Shown: positions 1-5,404 of the stretch, in pieces
Layout: each line of letters begins with the position of its first letter
Numbering within the stretch: position 1 is the stretch's first letter
Source: Roseimaritima sp.
GTDB lineage: Bacteria > Planctomycetota > Planctomycetia > Pirellulales > Pirellulaceae
Reading direction: 5' to 3'
Length of the DNA: 7,031 nt
Assembly: GCA_007124075.1 (NCBI GenBank)
Contig: SLFV01000490.1
Coordinates: forward strand, 1-7,031
Position numbers and translations under genes: made by a program
Notes under the pieces: model-generated
The model's input: only the letters and a program-made list of their open reading frames with translations
The model's database searches: none
Told to the model about the DNA's origin: nothing

Positions 1-44
1 GCGGTGATATCGCAATTCTTCATACAAATCGTTGGTCTGTTCGC

Positions 45-518
45 ATGGCTCGATCTCCCCAGCGTCGCGAAGATTTGATTGGTGAGGCAACAGCGATGCC
101 GCTCCGCGGAGAAATCATCTGGCAGCCTGAACCCGAACCTTGCGTGATTGGATTCCGTGCAACGGGTGCTGCTAGCGTTTACTTCGGCGAACAGCCCGTC
201 TTGCACTTTGACGCCAGGGGCCGACTGCGGCGACTATTTGCTCAGGACCAACAATTCGTTGCGCAGCGTGGGACGCTGATGCAACGCAAACGGGTTGGCC
301 CCGGATATCGATTGCTTGCCGACTTGCATCCGCTTCCTCCGGAAAGGCAAAAGCAATGGTTGATCGAACTCGAACTACGACTCCGGCGGCTACTGCAAGC
401 AGTGCTCTCGGGCCAAGCCACTTGGGGACGGACAAGCTGTCCAGCGCCAGCGATAACACCGCCGATCGAACTTCTGCTCGAACAGACGGAGGCGGGAATC
501 ATTGTCGGCCAGCTTTGA
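45..518 (+). CDS. Conserved-looking hypothetical protein, possibly 5'-partial
   Basis: Function is unknown. The 157-residue reading is soluble and basic, with no signal peptide or membrane segment. It has a Trp/Pro/Glu-rich patch (IIWQPEPEP), a compact core containing GFRATGAASVYFGEQPVL and FDARGRLRRLF, and a Leu/Arg-rich probable helix near residues 100-120 (QWLIELELRLRRLLQAVL). The RRE-x-L-x-x-EATA stretch together with the GFRATG and GRLRR segments reminds me of an uncharacterised planctomycete family; this is recall, not a search. The frame stays open to the window edge, so the gene may begin further left. ATG 45 has no visible Shine-Dalgarno. ATG 96 has GGTGAGG at 81-87, 8 nt upstream, and would give 140 residues. 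I keep 45 because the RRE…EATA segment looks like part of the family. It ends in TGA at 516-518 and has no close partner on its strand. Confidence 0.55.
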   Translation: MARSPQRREDLIGEATAMPLRGEIIWQPEPEPCVIGFRATGAASVYFGEQPVLHFDARGRLRRLFAQDQQFVAQRGTLMQRKRVGPGYRLLADLHPLPPERQKQWLIELELRLRRLLQAVLSGQATWGRTSCPAPAITPPIELLLEQTEAGIIVGQL

Positions 519-574
519 CCGGCGAAGCGATTAGCAATGACCATCGGGAACAGGGAGGTTCTCGGATCGCTGAG

Positions 575-593
575 GCCCCTTTCTTGAAGGGGC
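575..593 (+). terminator. Hairpin after the first gene, terminator-like without U-tract
   Basis: GCCCCTT (575-581) pairs perfectly with AAGGGGC (587-593) across a 5-nt loop, 56 nt downstream of the stop at 518. The following bases are GGCTAAG rather than a T-run, so classical intrinsic termination is not assured. An alternative stem, GGCGG (591-595) with CCGCC (604-608), would compete with it. Confidence 0.35.
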
Positions 594-746
594 GGCTAAG
601 CATCCGCCGCTCGAACATCTTTTCGGCCCATCGAACACTCCGCGCAGACGCGAGTTTGTTTGACACACCTGATTAATCGAGGCACCGCGGAAACGTCGTT
701 CAGCAGGACAGGCACAAGGACACCTACGTGAATTTGATTAAGTTTC

Positions 747-766
747 TTTGAATGGATTTGAATGGA
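747..766. repeat. 10-bp perfect tandem duplication
   Basis: TTTGAATGGA occurs twice back to back (747-756, 757-766) in non-coding DNA, which suggests slippage or a small local duplication. No function is assigned. Confidence 0.8.
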
Positions 767-813
767 TCTGGAAGCGGCAGGTTTAGGCGTTGCAGCCCAA
801 TTGCAATCCGGTT

Positions 814-843
814 GGGTTATGTTTTGTGGGGTTATGTTTTGTG
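814..843. repeat. 15-bp perfect tandem duplication
   Basis: GGGTTATGTTTTGTG is present as two exact head-to-tail copies (814-828, 829-843). A short inverted repeat, CCCAA (796-800) with TTGGG (812-816), abuts the first copy. Two copies only, without spacers, so it is not an array. It lies about 65 bp from the 10-bp duplication. Confidence 0.85.
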
Positions 844-980
844 ACAACCATGGTTTACAGGCTGCGTCACGCCAAAGGCCGTTGGTCGTAAACAGGGGTT
901 GACGGTCTTGTGTCTCGCGTCGCCGTCGACTTTGTCCAAAACGGCCGGTCGGAAATTTTTCTATCGCCATTTTACCCTAT

Positions 981-997
981 AAAAAGCTTTGCTTTTT
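981..997. terminator. A/T-rich hairpin, possible bidirectional terminator
   Basis: AAAAAGC (981-987) pairs perfectly with GCTTTTT (991-997) around a TTT loop. The arms give a U-run in either direction, as in a bidirectional intrinsic terminator, but only two G-C pairs stabilise the stem. It could insulate the sigma-54-type promoter just downstream from readthrough. Confidence 0.35.
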
Positions 998-1010
998 GTC
1001 ATTAAGCGTT

Positions 1011-1027
1011 TCTTGAAAGGTTCAAGA
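1011..1027. promoter_or_regulatory. Perfect palindrome upstream of the -24 element, possible operator
   Basis: TCTTGAA (1011-1017) and TTCAAGA (1021-1027) are exact inverted repeats around AGG, ending about 10 bp before the -24 GG of the sigma-54-type promoter. The dyad could be a binding site for a dimeric regulator such as the Fis-type HTH of the downstream activator. It is closer to the promoter than typical enhancer sites, so a repressor site or chance hairpin is also possible. Confidence 0.4.
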
Positions 1028-1035
1028 CAGGGACT

Positions 1036-1052
1036 TTGGCACCGGGATCGCT
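1036..1052 (+). promoter_or_regulatory. Sigma-54-type (-24/-12) promoter
   Basis: TTGGCACCGGGATCGCT matches the sigma-54 consensus TGGCAC-N5-TTGCW. The invariant GG (1038-1039) and GC (1050-1051) are both present, with the required 12-bp offset. The mismatches are C for G at 1043 and C for T at 1049. A start near 1063 would give a leader of about 41 nt before the secreted-protein ATG. The sigma-54 activator encoded downstream strengthens the call. Confidence 0.7.
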
Positions 1053-1103
1053 ATATCCCCTGGACGGTCCGATTCTTCTCTTAAACCTTTAGGGATTTCA
1101 ACA

Positions 1104-1409
1104 ATGAAATTACGACGAAAATTGAACATGGCAAAGTGGGTTCTCGGTGTTGTTTGCGTCTCGATGTTCGGAGTCGCGACGTTGGCGGAAGCCGGTCCGC
1201 GTCACCCAACGGTTCGGCGTCACCATGGCGGCGGTGGCGTTTATCAAAGAAGCGTCCCGATGGCGAATTACCAATATCGGCGTGCCTACCAAGTGCAGCA
1301 ACCGATCTTTCGCTCGCACAACGTCGCTGTGCCGCGACCAGTGGTGACACAGCCCGCGGCATCCAACCGGGTTGCGGTTCGGGTCCAGGCCGGCAACTGT
1401 TGCAAGTAA
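1104..1409 (+). CDS. Small secreted, strongly cationic protein of unknown function
   Basis: I recognise no family. The 101-residue product has a signal peptide: basic n-region (MKLRRKLNMAK), hydrophobic segment at residues 12-27 and an A-x-A site (AEA|GP) after residue 30. The predicted mature 71 residues contain ten Arg, one Lys and four His but no Asp or Glu. They include an RRHHGGGG patch, a Tyr/Gln-rich middle (YQYRRAYQVQQ), Pro/Val-rich spacers and a C-terminal CCK, and look largely disordered. AGGGA at 1091-1095 lies 8 nt before ATG 1104 and supports this start. The gene has its own sigma-54-type promoter, and a hairpin follows its stop, so it is probably monocistronic. Its position beside a sensor kinase and sigma-54 activator suggests it is their target. 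A surface or extracellular-matrix role is only a guess from charge and export. Confidence 0.75.
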   Translation: MKLRRKLNMAKWVLGVVCVSMFGVATLAEAGPRHPTVRRHHGGGGVYQRSVPMANYQYRRAYQVQQPIFRSHNVAVPRPVVTQPAASNRVAVRVQAGNCCK

Positions 1410-1424
1410 CGCGCATGCTGTACC

Positions 1425-1442
1425 CGCGGTCGACGGACCGCG
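1425..1442 (+). terminator. G/C-rich hairpin after the secreted-protein gene
   Basis: CGCGGTC (1425-1431) pairs perfectly with GACCGCG (1436-1442) around a 4-nt loop, 16 nt after the stop at 1409. A short TTTT follows only at 1454-1457, so the U-tract is displaced. A second inverted repeat, TTTCGCTCT (1455-1463) with AGAGCGAAA (1495-1503), lies just beyond it. Probable transcription end for the small gene. Confidence 0.5.
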
Positions 1443-1505
1443 ACGGTGTTGCGTTTTCGCTCTGAGCTTTCTGTGATCCATCCCAGGGCGACCGAGAGCG
1501 AAACT

Positions 1506-1534
1506 TTAACGTCGACGCGCTATCATGCTACAAT
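1506..1534 (+). promoter_or_regulatory. Candidate sigma-70-type promoter of the kinase–regulator operon
   Basis: TTAACG (1506-1511) and TACAAT (1529-1534) are separated by 17 bp and match the -35 and -10 consensus at 4 and 5 of 6 positions. Transcription would start near 1541, about 80 nt before the kinase ATG at 1621. The -10 lies within the spacer of an 8-bp inverted repeat (1516-1546). Confidence 0.45.
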
Positions 1535-1546
1535 GGCAATAGCGCG
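1516..1546. promoter_or_regulatory. Inverted repeat flanking the -10, possible operator
   Basis: CGCGCTAT (1516-1523) and ATAGCGCG (1539-1546) are exact inverted repeats separated by 15 bp that contain the candidate -10 TACAAT. A dimeric regulator here would block or modulate the kinase–regulator promoter. The dyad could instead form a hairpin in a longer transcript. Confidence 0.4.
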
Positions 1547-1559
1547 AGGCGGCTTGGCG

Positions 1560-1613
1560 ATGTGGGTCATGGACTACACCGCGATGTCAGTTCTCCCTGA
1601 CTTTGCCCCCTGA
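1560..1613 (+). other. Leader ORF (17 codons), probably the frameshifted former kinase start
   Basis: ATG 1560, with AGGCGG at 1547-1552 as a possible Shine-Dalgarno 7 nt upstream, opens MWVMDYTAMSVLPDFAP and stops at TGA 1611-1613, 7 nt before the kinase ATG. In-frame ATGs also lie at 1569 and 1584. The frame differs from the kinase frame only because of the 13-bp tandem duplication at 1595-1620. With one copy removed it would continue directly into the kinase. It may be a remnant start, a coupling leader peptide, or one state of a slippage switch. Confidence 0.4.
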
Positions 1614-1620
1614 CTTTGCC
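1595..1620 (+). repeat. 13-bp perfect tandem duplication abutting the kinase ATG
   Basis: CCCTGACTTTGCC occurs twice without spacer (1595-1607, 1608-1620), the second copy ending at the base before ATG 1621. Thirteen is not a multiple of three, so gain or loss of a copy changes the frame between the upstream ATGs and the kinase. It also occupies the ribosome-binding region, where no good Shine-Dalgarno is visible. Confidence 0.85.
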
Positions 1621-2799
1621 ATGGCTGCTGACTTGACCTATTCACACCTGCGGGACCGCGCGATCAATGACGTCTTTTTTCGTCACGTTGCGGATTTTAC
1701 TTATGACTGGGAAAGTTGGCACGATCCCAACGGGGCTTTGGTGTGGGTGAATCGGTCGGTACTGCGAATGACCGGATTCAGCGTCGAACAGTGCTGGCAG
1801 ATGCCGGATTACCCATTGCCGATCGTTGCCGAGCATGATCGTGCGGCGATCAAGCAGTTGATACGCGATGCGATCGCTAAGGTCTCCTATAACGATTTGG
1901 AGTTCGAGATTGTCACCCGCGACGGTGCGGTGCGCGCGATGGCTGTGTCTTGGCAGCCGATCTATGACGACCAGGGGACGCATCTGGGGTTTCGCACCAG
2001 TGTCCGCGATGTCACCGATCGTCAAGCGTTAAAGCAACAACTGTTTCTGTATACCGAGCATTTGGAACAGGTGGTCCAACAGCGGACCACTCAAATCGCA
2101 AAGTTGGAAAACAACCGGCGACGGATGGAGAAGATGGCCGCGCTGGGTGAGTTAGCGGCCGGGGTTGCGCACGAGGTGAATAATCCGCTTGCCGGTATTC
2201 GCAATGCCTTTGCACTCTTTCGCAGCGACCTACCGGAGAATCACGACCATTATGGCCTGTTAGATTTGGTCGATAAAGAAATCGAACGGATCAGCCGCAT
2301 CGTCCACCAAATGTACCAACTGTATCGCGTCAGCCCTCAGGTTGCTGGTGAGATCAACTTGCATAAGGTCATCGACGATGTGGTCTGTTTGGTCGAACCG
2401 GTTGCGGACCGTTATGGTGTGCAAATCAAGATTATCGGCAGCGAGTCGCAGTCGTTGGCAAAATTGCCAGAAAGCGAGCTGAAACAGGTTTTGTTAAATA
2501 TTATTCGCAACGCCATTCAGGCGTCGGTTTCTGGCGCGATCGTAAAGGTCGACTGCCAGTGCGATGCGACGGAGGTGGTGATCCGGGTGATCGATCACGG
2601 CACGGGGATTACCGATAATGTTCTGCCGCACATCTTTGATCCGTTCTTTAGCACCAAGAGCCAGTCGAAGGAGGGTCTGGGACTGGGCCTATCGGTGACA
2701 CGAAGTTTGATCGAGTCGCTCGGCGGGTCGATCGATGTACGGACTGAGGTGGGGTGTGGGACGACGTTTACGGTTCGATTGCCGAGGCATATCACATGA
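1621..2799 (+). CDS. PAS-domain sensor histidine kinase, soluble, NtrB/AtoS-like
   Basis: The ATP-dependent sensor kinase of a two-component system. From ATG 1621 it has 392 residues. A PAS domain spans about residues 19-135, with DWESW near the start and DG, SWQP and RDVTDR near the end. A coiled-coil linker (140-165) follows, then HisKA with the phospho-accepting His184 in the H-box AAGVAHEVNNPLAG. The HATPase domain shows the N-box (NIIRNAIQ, Asn297), G1 (DHGTGI, 325-330), F-box (FDPFFSTK) and G2 (GLGLGLS). All catalytic motifs look intact. No signal peptide or membrane segment is seen, so it should sense a cytoplasmic cue; the PAS ligand is not evident. Its stop overlaps the activator ATG (ATGA), its cognate partner. 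The start is uncertain: TTG 1603 adds six residues but lies inside the tandem repeat, and upstream ATGs are out of frame because of that repeat. Confidence 0.93.
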   Translation: MAADLTYSHLRDRAINDVFFRHVADFTYDWESWHDPNGALVWVNRSVLRMTGFSVEQCWQMPDYPLPIVAEHDRAAIKQLIRDAIAKVSYNDLEFEIVTRDGAVRAMAVSWQPIYDDQGTHLGFRTSVRDVTDRQALKQQLFLYTEHLEQVVQQRTTQIAKLENNRRRMEKMAALGELAAGVAHEVNNPLAGIRNAFALFRSDLPENHDHYGLLDLVDKEIERISRIVHQMYQLYRVSPQVAGEINLHKVIDDVVCLVEPVADRYGVQIKIIGSESQSLAKLPESELKQVLLNIIRNAIQASVSGAIVKVDCQCDATEVVIRVIDHGTGITDNVLPHIFDPFFSTKSQSKEGLGLGLSVTRSLIESLGGSIDVRTEVGCGTTFTVRLPRHIT

Positions 2800-4256
2800 C
2801 GGCGAATCGAATACTGATTGCTGATGACGAACCGCTGTATCGCCAAACCACCGGCGAGTTGCTGCGTAAAGCCGGGTTCGACTGCGTTTGTGTTTCCAAT
2901 GGCGATGATGCCATTGTCGCCCTCAATTCCCAGCATTTCGACTTGGTGCTTTCGGATCTCAGCATGCCCGGCAACTTCAAAATGGAGCTGCTGAAAAAAC
3001 ACAGCAAGCGACGTTCGGCAACGCCGATCATTGTGATCACGGGTGTGCCAAGTTTACCGACGGCGATTGAAAGTATCCGTCTGGGGATTACCGATTACTT
3101 GCTCAAGCCGGTGAAGTTCGAGGACTTGTTGGTTAGCGTGCGGGCGGCTTTGGAGAAGGCAGGGCGATTTCGCAGCGAGCCGAACGAAGCTTCGGCCGAT
3201 CATCCGGCATCGCAAGGGGCTTTGTTGGCGACCAGTATGCTGGGTAACAGCCCGCCCATGCGGGAGTTGTTTGAGATTATCGAGCGGCTGGCTCAAAGTG
3301 ACAGTAATATCTTGATCACCGGTGAGAGTGGTACCGGGAAAGAAGAGGTGGCACAGACGATTCATCGCAACAGTAACCGTCGTGGGGGACGGTTTCAAAT
3401 TATCGATTGCACGGCGATCCCCGAAATGTTGTTCGAATCGACTTTATTTGGGCACAAGAAAGGTGCCTTTACGGGCGCTACCCATGATCAGGTGGGGCTG
3501 TTAAGCAGGTGTCATGGCGGAACCGCATTCTTGGATGAATTGGGCGAATTACCGCTGCCGATGCAATCCAAGTTGTTGCGCGCCGTGCAGCAGCAAACTT
3601 TTACGCCGATTGGCAGCAATGGCGTGGAGTCGGTCGATACGCGATTCATCTGCGCGACCAATCGTGATTTGCAGCTAGAGGTTCGCGAAGGACGCTTTCG
3701 CCAGGATCTTTTTTATCGCTTGGCGGTGATTCATGTCCATGTGCCGGCGTTGCGAGAGCGTGGGGAAGATATAGTGTTGCTTGCGGATTATTTTTTGACG
3801 CGTTTGCAACAAGATCGGGAGCGGGTGCATGGTTTTGACGGGGATGCGCACGATTTGTTGTTGCAATATTCTTGGCCGGGTAACATTCGGGAATTGCAGA
3901 ATGTGATCGAACGGGCGCTGGTGCTTGCCCAGGGTCAGACGATCACGGCTCGGGAGTTGCAGGGGATTCGCGATAATGCGTCGGTGCATGAGGTGGCTTC
4001 GCCCATTCAGCGACCTGCGGGAAAAACGCCTCCGAAGGTTACGGAGTCGGCCACGGGTGACGCTGTGTTGTCGCGTGATGATGCGGTGCGGATCGCCGAG
4101 CGTGATTATCTGTTGGAGTTGCTGGAATCGTTGCGCGGAAACGTCAGCGAAGCGGCAAGGCAAGCAGGGTTATCTCGCCAAGGGATGCATAAGTTATTGA
4201 GGTCGCACAAAATTGATGCAGGCAGTTTCCGTCGACAGCGCGTGGTTGGCGGTTGA
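2796..4256 (+). CDS. Sigma-54-dependent response regulator, NtrC family (REC–AAA+–Fis HTH)
   Basis: A bacterial enhancer-binding protein that, once phosphorylated, hydrolyses ATP to open sigma-54 promoter complexes. The 486 residues hold an N-terminal receiver (acidic D10/D11, phospho-acceptor D54 in LSDLSMPGN, T82, K104 in LLKPVKF) and a central AAA+ domain. The latter has Walker A GESGTGKE (176-183), an intact GAFTGA sigma-54 contact loop (223-228), Walker B TAFLDE (243-248), the arginine-finger region FRQDLFYRL and sensor II WPGNIREL (360-367). A Fis-type helix-turn-helix lies at about 433-474 (GNVSEAARQAGLSRQGMHKLL). The length is typical of the family. I chose ATG 2796 over a GTG at 2754: it overlaps the kinase stop as ATGA, has GAGG at 2784-2787, and puts the receiver at the N-terminus. 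The nearest visible target is the sigma-54-type promoter at 1036-1052; this link is inferred. Confidence 0.96.
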   Translation: MTANRILIADDEPLYRQTTGELLRKAGFDCVCVSNGDDAIVALNSQHFDLVLSDLSMPGNFKMELLKKHSKRRSATPIIVITGVPSLPTAIESIRLGITDYLLKPVKFEDLLVSVRAALEKAGRFRSEPNEASADHPASQGALLATSMLGNSPPMRELFEIIERLAQSDSNILITGESGTGKEEVAQTIHRNSNRRGGRFQIIDCTAIPEMLFESTLFGHKKGAFTGATHDQVGLLSRCHGGTAFLDELGELPLPMQSKLLRAVQQQTFTPIGSNGVESVDTRFICATNRDLQLEVREGRFRQDLFYRLAVIHVHVPALRERGEDIVLLADYFLTRLQQDRERVHGFDGDAHDLLLQYSWPGNIRELQNVIERALVLAQGQTITARELQGIRDNASVHEVASPIQRPAGKTPPKVTESATGDAVLSRDDAVRIAERDYLLELLESLRGNVSEAARQAGLSRQGMHKLLRSHKIDAGSFRRQRVVGG

Positions 4257-4277
4257 CAACCCTAACCGCCTGTTGAA

Positions 4278-4295
4278 AAAGGGTGCTGACCCTTT
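4278..4295 (-). terminator. Intrinsic terminator for the minus-strand WD40 operon
   Basis: Read on the minus strand, AAAGGGT pairs perfectly with ACCCTTT around a CAGC loop. The transcript then ends in a run of five U (complement of A 4276-4280, partly in the stem). It lies about 78 nt beyond the WD40 stop at 4373. On the plus strand the same hairpin lacks a T-tract. Confidence 0.65.
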
Positions 4296-4332
4296 GGTAC
4301 CCTCGCTGAGACACGAGGAAATCGGAGGTCGG

Positions 4333-4352
4333 AGAGGGTCAGCCCTCTTTTT
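4333..4352 (+). terminator. Intrinsic terminator for the kinase–activator operon
   Basis: AGAGGG (4333-4338) pairs with CCCTCT (4343-4348) around TCAG and runs straight into five T (4348-4352), 76 nt after the activator stop. This is a classical intrinsic terminator shape. Confidence 0.7.
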
Positions 4353-4372
4353 CAGCTAACCTCAGGTGTTCA

Positions 4373-5404
4373 CTACTTACCGGATTCCTCATACAAGGCG
4401 TACATCCGCAAATGGCGATCGGCATGCCCGACAGCCAGCGAACGTCCGTCAGGGGACATCGCCATCGCTCGAGCTTCAGATTTCAGCTTGAGCTTGAAGG
4501 ATTCGTGTTCCTCCCGCCCATTCCAGAAATAAAACCAGCCCCCTCCGCTGCCACCGACTGCGGTAATCCAAAAACCATCCGGATGGTAGGCCGTACCCCA
4601 CGTCGATCCGTTGGGAGGCGATTGGGGAATACAGGTTTGCTGAACCTCGCCTGTCCGTAAATTGACGAGGATCATGACAGCGTGACCAACCCCCGCAAAC
4701 GCATTGGTCACTTTGGTAATACCACCGAGCGCCAACAGGTCGCCTTCGGGATGCACGACCATGGTCCTAGCCCCGCCGATGTCCGCCCGAAATGATTTGT
4801 CGTAAATATGCAGGCCCTCGGCTCGCAGTAATTCTTCTCCTCTGCCCTCACTGTCAGGAGCCAGATCCCACTGCATGATATGCCCGTGAAGATCGCAGGA
4901 GTAAAGGAAGGAACCCGTGGGGTGAAAGCCAATGTTATAGACGTGGTGTTCATGCCCCGAAAGTGAACTCTTTAATTCGCCGGTTGCCACATCCCACAGT
5001 TTGACCAAACGATCGTTTCCGCAAGTGGCAACCGTCTGCGCGTCGGGCGAGATGACGACTGCCCGAATCCAGCCTGTATGCGCGTCTACACTGCGTTCGT
5101 GTTTCGGTTCTTGATCGCTCAGCGGCCACCAAACCAAACGCCCGTCATAACCTCCACTGATCACACTTGACCCGTCGGGTGTGCAGGCGATCGCTCGAAC
5201 CCAGCTATCATGATGGGAAAGCGGCTGAACCGTGTCTGCCTGCAGGTCGTAGCGATGCAGGTCAAAATCTTCCGCACCAAACAACAAGTAACGACCCTGT
5301 GGGTCCCAGCAACATGTCGTCAACGGTCGACCGCAGGCTACCTCCTTCAGTAAGTGGGTCGATTCTGGATCAATCGCTTTCGGCTTCTGGTTTTGCTCAC
5401 TCAT
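4373..5404 (-). CDS. WD40 repeat protein, seven-bladed propeller
   Basis: The 343 residues consist almost wholly of WD40 repeats, predicted to form one beta-propeller, a protein-interaction scaffold without known catalysis. Seven units are visible near residues 26-54, 64-95, 108-140, 150-181, 208-250, 264-295 and 307-338. Recurrent features are S/H-PDG turns (CTPDGSS, AYHPDG, MSPDGRS) and WD-like ends (KLWDV, MQWDL, YFWNG). Repeats 5 and 6 are degenerate, with a Gly-rich insertion (VGGSGGGW) in repeat 6. The N-terminus is polar, with no signal peptide or membrane segment, so a cytoplasmic product is predicted unless it is carried by a partner. ATG 5404 is well supported: AAGGAG lies 8 nt upstream, inside the DUF1501 gene, and the start overlaps that gene's stop (ATGA), indicating translational coupling. 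It is last in its operon, before a terminator at 4278-4295. Confidence 0.93.
   Translation of the reverse strand: MSEQNQKPKAIDPESTHLLKEVACGRPLTTCCWDPQGRYLLFGAEDFDLHRYDLQADTVQPLSHHDSWVRAIACTPDGSSVISGGYDGRLVWWPLSDQEPKHERSVDAHTGWIRAVVISPDAQTVATCGNDRLVKLWDVATGELKSSLSGHEHHVYNIGFHPTGSFLYSCDLHGHIMQWDLAPDSEGRGEELLRAEGLHIYDKSFRADIGGARTMVVHPEGDLLALGGITKVTNAFAGVGHAVMILVNLRTGEVQQTCIPQSPPNGSTWGTAYHPDGFWITAVGGSGGGWFYFWNGREEHESFKLKLKSEARAMAMSPDGRSLAVGHADRHLRMYALYEESGK

Larger units (their letters stand above)
519..1103. other. Gene-poor intergenic stretch with repeats, hairpins and a promoter
   Basis: I find no convincing gene in these 585 bases. A 124-codon minus-strand frame crosses it (596-970), but it has no recognisable domain and contains a peptide duplication created by the DNA tandem repeat. 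The stretch holds a hairpin at 575-593, a 10-bp perfect tandem at 747-766, a 15-bp perfect tandem at 814-843, an A/T-rich hairpin at 981-997, a 17-bp palindrome at 1011-1027 and a sigma-54-type promoter near 1036-1052. An undetected small RNA cannot be excluded. Confidence 0.6.
4272..4356. repeat. Compound imperfect inverted repeat between convergent operons
   Basis: The 22-base arms 4272-4293 and 4335-4356 are inverted copies matching at 19 of 22 positions, around a 41-nt centre. Each arm also folds into its own hairpin, and the centre holds CCTCG (4301-4305) with CGAGG (4314-4318). The layout fits either a bidirectional terminator or a short palindromic dispersed element (REP/MITE-like). 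I cannot tell which from one copy. Confidence 0.75.

Noticed and set aside
814..843. CRISPR or satellite array
   Set aside because: Only two adjacent 15-bp copies with no spacers.
596..970. 124-codon minus-strand frame in the intergenic stretch
   Set aside because: No domain and odd composition (Arg/Cys/Gln-rich). Its internal NITPQNITQ doubling is simply the DNA tandem repeat, and no Shine-Dalgarno was noted.
1081..1481. Minus- and plus-strand frames of 109-123 codons over the small secreted-protein gene
   Set aside because: Arg-rich, domain-free shadows. The 1104-1409 frame alone has a Shine-Dalgarno, a signal peptide and an upstream promoter.
1603..1620. TTG 1603 as kinase start
   Set aside because: It lies inside the tandem duplication, has no Shine-Dalgarno and adds only six residues; ATG 1621 is simpler.
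1717..1735. TTGGCACG inside the kinase gene as a second sigma-54 promoter
   Set aside because: The -12 GC is missing at the required spacing.
2754..2795. GTG 2754 as activator start
   Set aside because: It would add 14 residues ahead of a complete receiver domain and overlap the kinase by 46 bases. ATG 2796 gives the usual ATGA overlap.
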